The translations under genes and the position numbers were made by a program. The notes below the pieces were generated by a model. That model was given only the letters and a program-made list of their open reading frames with translations, did not search any database and was not told the origin of the DNA. A DNA stretch of 64,000 nucleotides, taken from assembly GCA_965201115.1 (NCBI GenBank), contig OZ241745.1, forward strand, positions 62,001 through 126,000. Reading direction: 5' to 3'. This DNA is from JANQOH01 sp965201115. GTDB taxonomy: Bacteria; Pseudomonadota; Alphaproteobacteria; UBA7887. Below, piece by piece: positions 54,504-63,891 of this stretch. Every line of letters begins with the position of its first letter. Position 1 is the first letter of the stretch.

Positions 54504-56567
54504 ATGGAGGTTTGGGGACTCGCGTTCGATCCGCTTGCCGCGCCGTGGCTGCTCGCGGCGCTCGGCGCGGCGGCGCTGGCGGCGGCGGGGCTGGCGGCGG
54601 CGGCGCGCGCGCGCGGCGCGGGCTGGCGCGCGGTCGCGCTCGCGGCGCTGTGGGCGGCGCTGCTCAACCCGACCCTGGAAGACGAAACCCGCAAGCCGCT
54701 CGACAGCGTGGCCGCGCTGGTCGTCGATCGCTCGCGCAGCCAGGAGATCGGCGGTCGCCCGGCGCGCACCGACGCGGCGGCGGCGGAAGCGGCGCGGCAG
54801 TTGGAGGCCCTGCCGGGCATCGAAACCCGCCTCGTCGTCATCGACCGCGGCGACGGCGCCCAATCGACGCGCCTGTTCGGCGCGCTGGCGCGGGCGCTTT
54901 CCGATGCGCCGCCGGAGCGCATCGCCGGAACGATCGCGATTACCGACGGGCAAATTCACGACGCGGACAAAGCCGCCGCGGGAGGCTTCGGGCCGCTCCA
55001 CGTTTTGCTCGCCGGAGAGAGGGCGGAGCGCGACCGCCGCCTGGTCGTGGAGCGCGCGCCCGGCTACGGCGTGGTCGGCGACGACATAAGCGCGGTCGTG
55101 CGCGTGGAAGACGACGCCGCGCCGGCCGGCGCGGCCGCGGATGTGGAGATACGCATCGACGGCGAACGCCTGCGCACGGTTCGGGCGCGTATCGGCGAGT
55201 CCGCCGTGCTGGCGCTGCCGGTGGAGCGCGCCGGCCCCACCGCCGTCGAATTCTCGGTCGCCGAAGGCCGCGGGGAATTGACGCTGGCCAACAACCGCGC
55301 GGCGGCGGCGTTCAACGGCGTGCGCGACCGCTTGCGCGTCATGCTCGTCTCCGGCGAGCCGAATCAGGGCCTGCGCGCGTGGCGGAACCTGCTCAAGGCC
55401 GACCCGTCGGTCGATCTCGTGCATTTCACGATCCTGCGCCCGCCGAACAAGCAGGACATGACGCCGGTGCGCGAACTGTCGCTGATCCCGTTCCCGACCA
55501 ACGAACTGTTCGACGCGCGGCTCGAGGAATTCGACCTGATCGTCTTCGACAACTACCACCGCCGCGGCATATTGCCGGCCGCCTATCTCGCCAATGTGGT
55601 GGACTATGTCGTGAACGGCGGCGCGACGATGGACGCCGCCGGGCCGGCGTTCGCATCGCCGCTCAGCATCGCGGGAACGCCGGTCGGCGCGATCCTGCCC
55701 GGGCGCCCCACCGGGCGCGTGTTTCGCGAAGGGTTCGTTCCGCGCCTGACGGCCGAGGGGCGCCGCCACCCGGTTACCCGGGGCCTGCCGGGAAGCGGCG
55801 GCGGCGAGGCGGAGCCGCCGGGCTGGGGACGCTGGTTCCGCCAGATCGATGTCGAACTCGGTTCGGGCACGACGCTGCTGGCGGGGTACGACGACCGCCC
55901 GCTACTGGTGCTCGACCGGATCGGCAACGGGCGCGTCGCGCAGTTGCTGTCCGATCATTCGTGGCTGTGGACGCGGGGCTACGCGGGCGGCGGCCCGCAA
56001 TCCGACCTCATGCGCCGCCTCGTTCACTGGCTGATGAAGGAGCCCGATCTGGAGGAGGAAAGCCTGGTCGCCGAGGCCGCCGACGGGCGCATCGTCGCGA
56101 CCCGCCGCAGCATCGAACCCATTGGCGGCGAGTTGATCGTCACGGGCCCCGGCGGCGAGCGCGCGTCCTATCCCCTCGCCGATCTCGGCGACGGCCGCGC
56201 GACGGTCGAACTCGCGCCGGACGAGCCGGGCCTGTACCGTTTCGAGCACGACGGCCACGCGGCGGTTGCGGCCGTCGGCGCCGCGCGGGGGGAGGAACTC
56301 GGCGATGTTCGCGCCACCGCCGCGCTCCTCGCCCCGATAGCCGAGGCGTCGGGGGGCAGCGTCCGCTGGCTCGCCGACGGGCGCGTCCCCGACATCCGCC
56401 GCGTGCGCGAGGGCCGCGCGCTTTCCGGGCGCGGCTGGATCGGCCTGATCGACCGCCGGGGTTTCGACACCATCGGCCTGGAGCGAACGCCTCTCGCCCC
56501 CGCATGGGCGCTATTGCTCGCGGTCCTGGGCGGTCTCCTGCTCGCCTGGCGCGCCGAGGGGCGGTGA
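54504..56567 (+). CDS. Membrane protein with GATase-like/VWA-like periplasmic domain
   Basis: A 687-residue protein, last of the MoxR - DUF58 - DUF4159 operon, starting 6 bases after the preceding stop. Two N-terminal helices (about 13-35 and 41-55) and one C-terminal helix (about 662-681, LLLAVLGGLLLAW) frame a large soluble part. LVVDRSRSQEIG near 73-84 resembles a degenerate MIDAS strand; RLRVMLVSGEPNQGLRAWRNLL (about 276-297) and FDLIVFDNYH resemble the class I glutamine-amidotransferase-like fold used by such proteins. Function unknown. Confidence 0.82.
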   Translation: MEVWGLAFDPLAAPWLLAALGAAALAAAGLAAAARARGAGWRAVALAALWAALLNPTLEDETRKPLDSVAALVVDRSRSQEIGGRPARTDAAAAEAARQLEALPGIETRLVVIDRGDGAQSTRLFGALARALSDAPPERIAGTIAITDGQIHDADKAAAGGFGPLHVLLAGERAERDRRLVVERAPGYGVVGDDISAVVRVEDDAAPAGAAADVEIRIDGERLRTVRARIGESAVLALPVERAGPTAVEFSVAEGRGELTLANNRAAAAFNGVRDRLRVMLVSGEPNQGLRAWRNLLKADPSVDLVHFTILRPPNKQDMTPVRELSLIPFPTNELFDARLEEFDLIVFDNYHRRGILPAAYLANVVDYVVNGGATMDAAGPAFASPLSIAGTPVGAILPGRPTGRVFREGFVPRLTAEGRRHPVTRGLPGSGGGEAEPPGWGRWFRQIDVELGSGTTLLAGYDDRPLLVLDRIGNGRVAQLLSDHSWLWTRGYAGGGPQSDLMRRLVHWLMKEPDLEEESLVAEAADGRIVATRRSIEPIGGELIVTGPGGERASYPLADLGDGRATVELAPDEPGLYRFEHDGHAAVAAVGAARGEELGDVRATAALLAPIAEASGGSVRWLADGRVPDIRRVREGRALSGRGWIGLIDRRGFDTIGLERTPLAPAWALLLAVLGGLLLAWRAEGR

Positions 56568-56605
56568 GCCGGCGGCGGGCGTTGCAGGCGCCATCGCGCG
56601 GCCGC

Positions 56606-56760
56606 ACTGCCCGGGACCGCGGGCGTCTCGCCCGCACGCCGGCGATCCGCGCAACGTTTCCGTAGAAGGCACGCGCGCCGCCGGCGTTCGGCGGCGCGGG
56701 AAAATGCGAGCCGCGGTTGCCCGCGCGCCCAGGCCCCGCATTCGGCGGGGGCAAGCATTC
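56606..56760. repeat. decayed dispersed repeats between the MoxR operon and the second Type ISP gene
   Basis: An inverted half copy GGGACCGCGGGCGTCTCGCCCGCACG at about 56616-56641 and a forward half copy GCCCGCGCGCCCAGGCCCCGC at about 56717-56738 with its hairpin partly mutated. No other feature is seen in this 205-base convergent gap. Confidence 0.65.
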
Positions 56761-56772
56761 CGGTGCAGACAC

Positions 56773-59700
56773 TCAGGCCCTGCGCCCCGTGACAAACGGT
56801 TCGGCATCCATCAACCTGCGCCATTCGCCAATCGTGCGCAGAGGGATGCCCGTTACCTTCGCTGCGGCTTCGTCCCAAATGCGCCGAACGCCGGCGTTGG
56901 GTTCGCGGTACTGGGGCGCCGTCATGTCCTTCGTGGCGCTATAGGCGTCCAGCAACACCGTTCGCGTCTCCCGCCAGCAGGCACCCGCCGTGTCGGGCGC
57001 CACAAGCGCCTTGATGGCCGCCGGCTGGTACATCGGCCAATGAGTGCTGCGACTGGCGTACTTGCGCAACAGAATGCGGCCGACTGTCGAGTTGATCCAG
57101 ACAGCAAGGGCTTGCGCGTCCCGCAGTGTCACGTCTCGCACCGGTGTCCATGCGTAACCGACGACGGGGGACGCGAATGCAACCGCCGCAAGACGCCCGG
57201 ACGACGCATTTTGCGTGTTGGCAATCAGGAGCCTGCCGGCCTTGCTTAGCAAGTTGTCCCGTACGTTGGCATTGTTGCGAAATTCCGGAGCTCGTCTCGC
57301 CCATCCGTCGATAACTCCGCGAAGCGAAGTCTGCGCGGACTCTTTGGCAGATTTAGCCACAGCTGTCTCGGATTGTCCTTCCTTGCACCATTCCCATTTC
57401 TCTTGCCCCACGAGTTGCTTGGTTGTACTGACAGAGCACAGAGCGCCCAAACGGGCGAAACGGCGAGGTTTCGTCGAATCCAGCTGTTCGATCTCGTAGC
57501 CGGCTTCCGCCAGTTCCGGGTGATAAAATACGGACGGAGACCAGTCGCCCGCCTCCACGCGGTCTCTGGGCCACTCGCAAACATGGCCCAGGTCGCCGAT
57601 ATCGTCTTCGCGCATCCGCTCGTGAATTTCCATGGCCTCCTCCACTGTGGAGGGTCGACAGGCCAGCGACACGAATTTCACTGTATCGGAACGTTCCCCT
57701 GCATCCGCTCGGCGCATGAGCAGCAGGCTTTCCTGCTGACCCTTGACGCTCCAACAGAACGCTTTCGGATCGTGAAGCGAAATCACGGAGACAAGCTCGA
57801 ACCGATCGGCAAGCAAGCGTCTCTCCGCTACGCTCGCCGGGGCGCTGGACATACAGGCGGTCGTGGGCACGACCTTGCCGACGACGCCATGCGCCCGATC
57901 GACTCGCTCGGCCAGGATAAAGGAGAATGGCGGCCTCACGGAATCGGCCGACATCGCATCCTTCCATTGCGCCCATCTCCCGCCGACACGTTCTCTCAAG
58001 GCGTCCATCCGCGCGGCAAGCGCTTCCCGAAGCGTCTTCCCCGCGTCGTTCGCTTGATTCTTCAGGCTGGAGAATGGCGGATTGGTCAACGCGATCGCGA
58101 CCTTGCCCATGCCCATCGACAAATCCGAATCGACGGCCAGCGGATCGTCCGCCATCTCCTCCCGGTGTCGATGTTTGGCGCTGTTTGCCTTGTCTGCCGC
58201 CGCCATCTCCTTCTCGAAACCGGTATCGCCTTCAGCCCGGTCGTCGCCGAACAACAGTTCCAGCGAACCGAGGAGCACGTCATCCGCCCGGGGCTTGCCG
58301 CCGGCGTCCTTCGCATTCGGACGATGACCGCGCGGCAGCGTCCACAACCCCATGCGGCGGAAGTCGGTGGACAGCCCGCCCATCGTCAATTGAGCGGCGG
58401 CTATCTGTACCGCGCGGCGGTTGATGTCCAAACCGATCATGCCCTGCTCGACCAATGCCTCGTGAATCTTCGCCAGCTGCTCTTGCGTGGCGCCAGCGCG
58501 GGCCGCGCGCTTGCGAACGGCAGTTGCGAACGCCGTCAACAGCGTGCCGGAACCGCAGGCAGGGTCCATCATGGCGATCCGTTTCCACGTTCCCGGTTCG
58601 CTCCAAAGCGGATCTTCTGGCGGCGCGTAGAGATCGCAGGCAAGTTCGGCCAGAAGCGAGGCGCCGGGCGTGAGCGTATAGTACGCGCCGTCCGCTTGCG
58701 GGTTGTCCATTGCCGCCTGGAACAGCTCCCCGGCGTGGTCCATGCCCGCCGCGGCGTATTTTTCGGCGACCTCGATCGCGTGTTCGATGAGACCGTCAAG
58801 CGCGTGCTTGACGCCCTGCGGAAATCGTTCTTGCCCCATGCCGGCCGCTTCGAGCACTTCCACCGCGGGCTGGAATATAGGCTTGTAATCGTGAACGAGA
58901 ATTCGCCGCCACGCGCTTGCCAGATGTCGTGGAACGTCGGTTGCCTTGGCAATGCCGTCCAGCGCCGGCGCTCCGATCCTGCTCCTTGTCTCGACGAGTC
59001 GCTCATGCACAAGACAGGCGTTCATCAATATCAGCGCGGCTTGCGTACAGGCGCGGCGTTCGGCGTCTTTCTCGATCCAGGCGACGCCGACGACCGGCGC
59101 GAGCGCCTTGCCCATGCCGACTTCGCTCGCCAGAGCGGTTGCGGCCCGGGCGACCGCCTCCTTGATGAGGTTGGCGGTCTGCGCCGTTCCGTCGCCGAGG
59201 ATGCCGGAGCCCGCCAGCATCGGCGCCAACGCGTCGAAATCCCCTTTGGCCAGTTTCTCCCAGAAATCGGGCGCGGGCGTCTTGCCGCCTTCCCTTTCGC
59301 CAGTCGATGGGGCATGGACCCGAAGAATGTCCAACAGATTCGTTTCGATACGGTCGTCATGCGCCTTCAGCGCCCGAAGCACCTGGCCGACGACGCTCCA
59401 GTCCCCGCCGCCGGCGGCCAGCGAATCTTCGAGCTCTGCCTGGGGCGACACGACGACGGGCACGACTATATAGCCGTGCTTCTTGCGGCCGCCGGGCGGC
59501 TTGCGCATCACGCGTCCCACGGCTTGCACGATCTCGACCTCGCTTTTGCGTTCGTCGAGAAAGCAGATGGCATCCAGCGCCGGAACATCTATGCCCTCCG
59601 AGAGCACGTTGACATTCGCGGTGATGTGCTTGCCGCCTTTCGTGTCGCGCAAACGCTGCAATTCGTCGCCTCGCCGCTTCGCATTGTCGCGGGCCGAGAG

Positions 59701-61257
59701 GCTGCCGGAAGTAACCGGGACCGGATCGGCGTTCCTGCCGGCCTTGCGTTGTGCAAGCGCGCGGCCGTGCGCCCACCGGGATAGTCGTTCGTCGCCAAGC
59801 AGACGGGATGCCTGACCGGCGAACGCAACGCGGTTGCAGAACGCGATGCAGGAACGAATATCGTCCATGTCTTCGGTTCCGTACTGCATGGCCTGCGCCA
59901 ATGCCGCAACGCGGGTGTTCCGGGACGTGTTTTCCACCGCGTTCCCGCTCTTCGACGCGGATTGTTCGGCAATGGCGTCGACATCCGTGGTGAGCGGCGT
60001 TCCGAGAACGATCACGCGGTAGTCGCAAAGCCGCGGATTGGCTGCTTGAAGCGCTTGGCGGAAGCTCAGTCGATGAAACTGCCGCCCGTAAATCGAAGCG
60101 TCGCTCATATCCTGGATGGTAACGTTCTCTTGCGCCTTCGCGACCATCCTGGAGATTTTGAGCGTGGGCCGTTGCGAGTAGATGCGGGGAGTCGCGGTTT
60201 GGTACAAGCGCCTGGACGCTTGCAGCCGGTGATGGATCGTTTGGAACGGGCCGGGGTTGTCCCTGTCGTACTTGCCCGCCGTCCTGTGGGCTTCGTCGGC
60301 CACCGCGAAATCCGCGACCGGAAGCCCGTGTTCTTCCTGCGCGGCGCATACGCGATGCAACGACTGGTACGTTGCGAACACGGTCACCAGTCCGTTTTCG
60401 ACGCCGCGCAGACTGCGATGCAGCTCCCTCACTTTTTCGGCGATAATCTGCGGGTCGGTGGACACGGGCGCTTCGATCTCCGTGACGAAGCCGGTCGCCG
60501 AACCGCCCGCCCCTTCGTCTTCGTCCGAACAAACGACCATTGTCCGCATCGTCCGCTTCGCGTTCTGTAACCAATATCGGCGCGACTGGCCCGTGAGCGC
60601 AATGCTCGGCGTGGCGTATATCGCCAAGCCGTTCGGCGGCGCTACGCTTTCCGCCACGCGGAGCGCCACCAGCGTTTTGCCCGTGCCGCAAGCCATGATC
60701 AGCTTGCCCCTGTCGTCATCGCGGAATCCATCCACGCAATCCTTCCACGCCGACAGCTGGTTGTCGTCGAGTTCGAGCGGAACGCGTCGCCCCAGGCCGG
60801 CCGTCCGGATGTCTCCCCATTCGGCTTGCGCGTTGATGATCGCGCCGTTCGCGGCATGCGCGTTGCCCGCGACGTTGGCGCCCCAGCCGCCCGTCGTGAC
60901 GACCCAATTAGCGGACAGCTTGCGATTTCCCTTCGTTTTGAGCCAGAACTGCTTCAAGTCGTTCAGCACGAGGTTGTTGTCGGGACGCAGGCACTTGGCC
61001 TGTATGGCGATCATGCCTCCGTCGTGTCGTTCGGCGAGAATGTCGATGCCCGTGTCCGGCAGCCCGGCCAGCGCCGCGCCGAACGCCCGGCGCCCCACAG
61101 CCGCGGGGATGTCGCTCCAGCGCCACGCGCGGGCGACCTCCGTGGCGGGCATACGGGGCAACGTGTCAACCAGCCATTTCTCGAACAGCGCCCCCTTTCC
61201 CGGATCCTGGGAATTCGCCAGCGCCAGTATCCTGTCGCGTAGCGTATCGTGAGTCAT
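56773..61257 (-). CDS. Type ISP-like restriction-modification enzyme, second copy in window
   Basis: A 1494-residue single-chain enzyme with the same order as the gene at 23564 but diverged sequence. N-terminal Mrr-like nuclease (Glu26, Asp72, Q-A-K at 86-88); helicase with Walker A ACGTGKT at 189-195 and DEAH at 321-324; QAVGRVMRKP motif VI; adenine methyltransferase with motif I MDPACGSGTLL near 897 and TNPPFSS near 1058; C-terminal recognition region from about 1150. The catalytic residues are intact. The ATG at 61255-61257 has AGAGGAGC upstream. GC is lower than surrounding housekeeping genes. It could also be called a Type IIG-helicase fusion, but the architecture fits ISP. Confidence 0.88.
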   Translation of the reverse strand: MTHDTLRDRILALANSQDPGKGALFEKWLVDTLPRMPATEVARAWRWSDIPAAVGRRAFGAALAGLPDTGIDILAERHDGGMIAIQAKCLRPDNNLVLNDLKQFWLKTKGNRKLSANWVVTTGGWGANVAGNAHAANGAIINAQAEWGDIRTAGLGRRVPLELDDNQLSAWKDCVDGFRDDDRGKLIMACGTGKTLVALRVAESVAPPNGLAIYATPSIALTGQSRRYWLQNAKRTMRTMVVCSDEDEGAGGSATGFVTEIEAPVSTDPQIIAEKVRELHRSLRGVENGLVTVFATYQSLHRVCAAQEEHGLPVADFAVADEAHRTAGKYDRDNPGPFQTIHHRLQASRRLYQTATPRIYSQRPTLKISRMVAKAQENVTIQDMSDASIYGRQFHRLSFRQALQAANPRLCDYRVIVLGTPLTTDVDAIAEQSASKSGNAVENTSRNTRVAALAQAMQYGTEDMDDIRSCIAFCNRVAFAGQASRLLGDERLSRWAHGRALAQRKAGRNADPVPVTSGSLSARDNAKRRGDELQRLRDTKGGKHITANVNVLSEGIDVPALDAICFLDERKSEVEIVQAVGRVMRKPPGGRKKHGYIVVPVVVSPQAELEDSLAAGGGDWSVVGQVLRALKAHDDRIETNLLDILRVHAPSTGEREGGKTPAPDFWEKLAKGDFDALAPMLAGSGILGDGTAQTANLIKEAVARAATALASEVGMGKALAPVVGVAWIEKDAERRACTQAALILMNACLVHERLVETRSRIGAPALDGIAKATDVPRHLASAWRRILVHDYKPIFQPAVEVLEAAGMGQERFPQGVKHALDGLIEHAIEVAEKYAAAGMDHAGELFQAAMDNPQADGAYYTLTPGASLLAELACDLYAPPEDPLWSEPGTWKRIAMMDPACGSGTLLTAFATAVRKRAARAGATQEQLAKIHEALVEQGMIGLDINRRAVQIAAAQLTMGGLSTDFRRMGLWTLPRGHRPNAKDAGGKPRADDVLLGSLELLFGDDRAEGDTGFEKEMAAADKANSAKHRHREEMADDPLAVDSDLSMGMGKVAIALTNPPFSSLKNQANDAGKTLREALAARMDALRERVGGRWAQWKDAMSADSVRPPFSFILAERVDRAHGVVGKVVPTTACMSSAPASVAERRLLADRFELVSVISLHDPKAFCWSVKGQQESLLLMRRADAGERSDTVKFVSLACRPSTVEEAMEIHERMREDDIGDLGHVCEWPRDRVEAGDWSPSVFYHPELAEAGYEIEQLDSTKPRRFARLGALCSVSTTKQLVGQEKWEWCKEGQSETAVAKSAKESAQTSLRGVIDGWARRAPEFRNNANVRDNLLSKAGRLLIANTQNASSGRLAAVAFASPVVGYAWTPVRDVTLRDAQALAVWINSTVGRILLRKYASRSTHWPMYQPAAIKALVAPDTAGACWRETRTVLLDAYSATKDMTAPQYREPNAGVRRIWDEAAAKVTGIPLRTIGEWRRLMDAEPFVTGRRA

Positions 61258-61272
61258 GGGTTGCTCCTCTGG

Positions 61273-61375
61273 CCCGCATTCTCGTATGCGCAATTGTCGC
61301 GTGCGCTTGTGCGGCAGCGGTCGGCGCGCGGGCGTGTGTTCCTGGCCGGGGGTTCAGCGGGCGTTTGCGCGATGC
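61273..61375. mobile_element. decayed IS1380-type end
   Basis: About 100 bases resemble the first 100 bases of IS copy A (28876-28980): CCCGCAT-TCTCGTAT at the edge, then ATTGTCGCGTGCGCTTGTGCGG, then CGTGTGTTCCTGGCCGGGGG and AGCGGGCG, in the same order and spacing with many substitutions. No transposase remains. It lies just upstream of the second Type ISP gene. Confidence 0.55.
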
Positions 61376-61399
61376 GCCGGAACGGTCGCGAAGGCGCCG

Positions 61400-61550
61400 G
61401 CCTGCGCGGCTTCCGCTACGTAAACGCGCGGGCCATGAGCCGCAGCCTCGCCGGCTGGCGCCCGGCGGGATACGAAATTTTCACGGCGTTCATGCGTCCA
61501 GCAGGGCGTTCGGCGAGACGAAGTGCGGCGCGCGCGCCTGCCCGCCGCGC
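61400..61550 (+). pseudogene. fragment of the four-domain rhodanese gene
   Basis: Aligns with the end of rhodanese domain 1 at about 34000-34165. Peptide landmarks LRGF-Y-N-R-M then LAGWR-AGYE-F are shared with the intact gene, and the DNA identity continues through GCGTTCGGCGAG. Only about 50 codons remain, without start or active site. Confidence 0.75.
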
Positions 61551-61581
61551 GCCGCAGGCGATATGCGCGCTCCAACCGCAA

Positions 61582-62148
61582 TCACCGTCCGAAACCACGA
61601 CGCACCGCCACTTCGTCCAAGTTCGGCAACCTCATGTTCGCCACAACGTCCAAGCATCTATTGAACGCTGTCACACTTTCATGCACTCTCGAAATACGGT
61701 GGCGGCCTTTCCGTAGCCGTCTCCCTACGGCACCGTCGATTATCGGGCCATCCATCGAAAGGTCCCATGCCAAAGGCTTGCACGGCCGAAACGAGCGGAA
61801 ATCCGGCATTGGCGCGCCCCGGTTTACCCACTCGAACCCGGCATCGTAGCCGTAATCGCCGGTTACGCGGGCCGCCGTGACCCTGTTGCGTTCCGGTATG
61901 TGTGGGTACCACAGCACGTCCCGCGCCCGCACGTCCGTGAGAAACGGGAGGCCCCTTTTCGCGTCCTTCTGGTCGGCGCTCAACGCCCTTTCGTCCGTCT
62001 CCGCGTCTCTGATTTCCCGCAGATCCTGCTCGTCGGTCGAGGACCAGCCGAGGCGCGCATAGCCGTCCACCAGTTCGGCAAATATCGCTTCGTACGGATC
62101 GCCACCGTGATCGGCAAAACGTATCGCCCGGATCACGTAATGAGTCAT
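61582..62148 (-). CDS. Uncharacterised protein associated with Type ISP genes
   Basis: A 188-residue protein of no family I recognise; intact paralogue of the truncated gene at 32485-32926. Conserved parts shared by both are an N-terminal IRAI strand, a region rich in DLREI and DAKR, and the core RARDVLWYPHIPERNRVTAARVTG with DYGYD, then PDFRSFRPC. The pattern 'D-V-x-x-P ... V-x-V-x-G-x-Y' resembles PUA/EVE-like or restriction-associated N-terminal domains that bind modified DNA, but this is only a resemblance. The ATG at 62146-62148 is preceded by GGAGCCGACGAC. It is upstream of, and co-oriented with, the second Type ISP gene. Confidence 0.75.
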   Translation of the reverse strand: MTHYVIRAIRFADHGGDPYEAIFAELVDGYARLGWSSTDEQDLREIRDAETDERALSADQKDAKRGLPFLTDVRARDVLWYPHIPERNRVTAARVTGDYGYDAGFEWVNRGAPMPDFRSFRPCKPLAWDLSMDGPIIDGAVGRRLRKGRHRISRVHESVTAFNRCLDVVANMRLPNLDEVAVRRGFGR

Positions 62149-62337
62149 GTCGTCGGCTCCCTGTCTGCGGTTGGCCGATGCCACCGCGTTGTCGAACATA
62201 CTGGATAATAGCGGTTCAACGCGCCAACGTCGAGCTGCCTGCGCCGGAAGCAGGCAACTGGCCAAGGCGCGCGGGGGTTATCGTCGCGTCGGCCCTGCCG
62301 GCGCCGACCGAACGACGACCGGCGCGTGGAAATACCC

Positions 62338-62565
62338 CTGTCTGACCGCCGTCGGCCGCGGCGGCGGCGGCGCGGTCCGGGCGATGCGATGGCCATCGTG
62401 CGGGCCGAGGGGGCGAATCGGGGCGCTGGCGCGGTCGATTGCGCTGGCGGGGCGGCGCGACCCGTTTCGGTGCGAGCGCTTTCCGGCGCCGGAGGCCGAG
62501 TGCGTGAGTCATGGCGGCATTTATCCGCTGGCGCAGGACGATAACTACGCGCACGTTGCCCGCGG
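62338..62565 (+). pseudogene. fragment of the cysteine-dioxygenase-like gene
   Basis: Aligns with 33165-33405. Long matches include GCCATCGTGCGGG, GAGGGGGCGAATCGGGG, GATTGCGCTGGCGGGGCGGC and GAGCGCTTTCCGG, interrupted by frameshifts and small deletions. It ends before the iron-binding HDH motif, so it is non-functional. Confidence 0.82.
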
Positions 62566-62599
62566 CGCCGGTTCGGCAGGGATTCGGTGGGCGTCTTGT

Positions 62600-63480
62600 C
62601 CGCTTGCGCTTCCGCGCCGACATCGCGCCGCGCGGAAACGTGCGGGCGGCGGTCGCGGGGCGGTCGCGCGCGGCGGTTCCGGGGCATTGCGGGGATCCGC
62701 CGGGCCCGGGGCGGGCGGGCGCGCCCTCGCAACCGGGATGTTCGCGCCTTCCCTGCCGACATCGCGCCTTGTGGGAACGTGCGGGCAGGATGCCCGGGGG
62801 CCCGGGCCCCGCCTTCGGCGGGGTAAGCGTTTCGGTGCAGGCATTCAGCATTGCTGCCGTTTCGGCTGTTCGGGGCGGGTGGGGCGGCGGCGGTTGGGGG
62901 GCGCGCTTGGGAGCGGGGGCATCCGCTTGGCGGCGGGGCTTCGGCGGTCGCGGGGCGGTCGCGCGCGGCGGTTCCGGGGGGCGGGTGCGGGGCTCCGCCG
63001 GGCCCGGGGCCGGGGGGGGGCGCCCTCGCAACCGGGACGTTCGCGCCTTTCCTGCCGACATCGCGCCTTGCGGGAACGTGCGGGCAGGATGCCCGCGGTC
63101 CCGGGCCCCGCCTTCGGCGGGGCAAGCATTTCGGTGCAGGCGTTCAGCATTGCTGCCGTTTCGCCCGTTCGGGGCGGGTGGGGCGGCGGCGGTTGGGGGG
63201 CGCGCTTGTGGGCGGGCGCATCCGCTTGGCGGCGGGGCTTCGGCGGTCGCGGGGCGTTCGCGCCCGGCGGTTCCGGAGGGCGGTTGCGGGGCATTGCGGG
63301 GCTCCGCCGGGCCCGGGGCGGGCGGGCGCGCCTTCGCTGCCGACATCGCGCGTTGCGGGAACGTGCGGGCGAGACGCCCGCGCACCCAAGCAGTCCGCGC
63401 CTTCGGCGGCGTTGCAGGGCATTGCGGGGCTCCGCGGGGCCCGGGGTCGTTCGGCGGCGGTGTGTGCGTCGGTCATGGGG
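62600..63480. repeat. ~299-bp GC-rich tandem repeats with embedded dispersed repeats
   Basis: Two near-complete units and partial ones. The landmark TTCGGTGCAG occurs at 62831 and 63130 (period 299), and AACGTGCGGGCAGG at 62776 and 63075. Each unit contains one two-hairpin repeat, a GGGGCGGGTGGGGCGGCGGCGGTTGG tract and a CATTGCGGGG(A/C)TCCGC phrase. Open frames exist across it on both strands, but their sequence is repeat-derived and I see no gene. Confidence 0.85.
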
Positions 63481-63673
63481 ATATTAAAGCGGTTTGGGGC
63501 GGGGTGCGGGAGAGGACCATGGTCCTCCCCTGCGGGGGCTTGCGCGGCGGGGCGAACGGTCGGTTATGGCGGGGGTTACGGTTGTCGGGTCGTTCGGGGG
63601 GCGGCGCGACCGCGCTTTCCCGCCGGCGCTGCGGCGCGTGGAAACGTGCGGGCGAGACGCCCGCGCACCCAGG

Positions 63674-63695
63674 CCCCGCCTTCGGCGGGGTTTTT
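63674..63695 (+). terminator. repeat hairpin followed by T-run
   Basis: CCCCGCC-TTC-GGCGGGG at 63674-63690 followed directly by TTTTT. This copy of the dispersed repeat has the exact form of an intrinsic terminator on the plus strand; most other copies are followed by TGCGCC instead. Confidence 0.6.
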
Positions 63696-63855
63696 ATCGG
63701 CAGCCGCCATAAGGCAGGTTCGGATCGTACACGGGCTTGCCCATCGGTCGGGTGCGAAGTCGGCCGGCTCGCAGCCGCCGCACCCGGTCGCGGGCGATAG
63801 CGACGTATTCGGGGACGATATCGCAAGGCTCAATTAGCGAATTGTATGTACGCAT
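63694..63855 (-). CDS. Possible small protein (53 aa)
   Basis: An open frame from an ATG at 63853-63855 to a TAA at 63694-63696. The product begins MRTYNSLIEPCDIVPEYVAI and ends in GKPVYDPNLPYGGCR. Its composition is balanced and unlike the repeat-derived frames around it, which suggests a real or recently decayed gene. No family recognised and no good ribosome-binding site. Confidence 0.35.
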   Translation of the reverse strand: MRTYNSLIEPCDIVPEYVAIARDRVRRLRAGRLRTRPMGKPVYDPNLPYGGCR

Positions 63856-63891
63856 GGTATGATGCTTTCGGGTCGTGTGGAGGCGCTTGTC

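Noticed and set aside
51663..55769. A 1368-codon reverse-strand open frame over the DUF4159 and GATase-like genes
   Set aside because: Arg/Gln/Ala-rich shadow of two conserved forward genes; no motif and no start signal.
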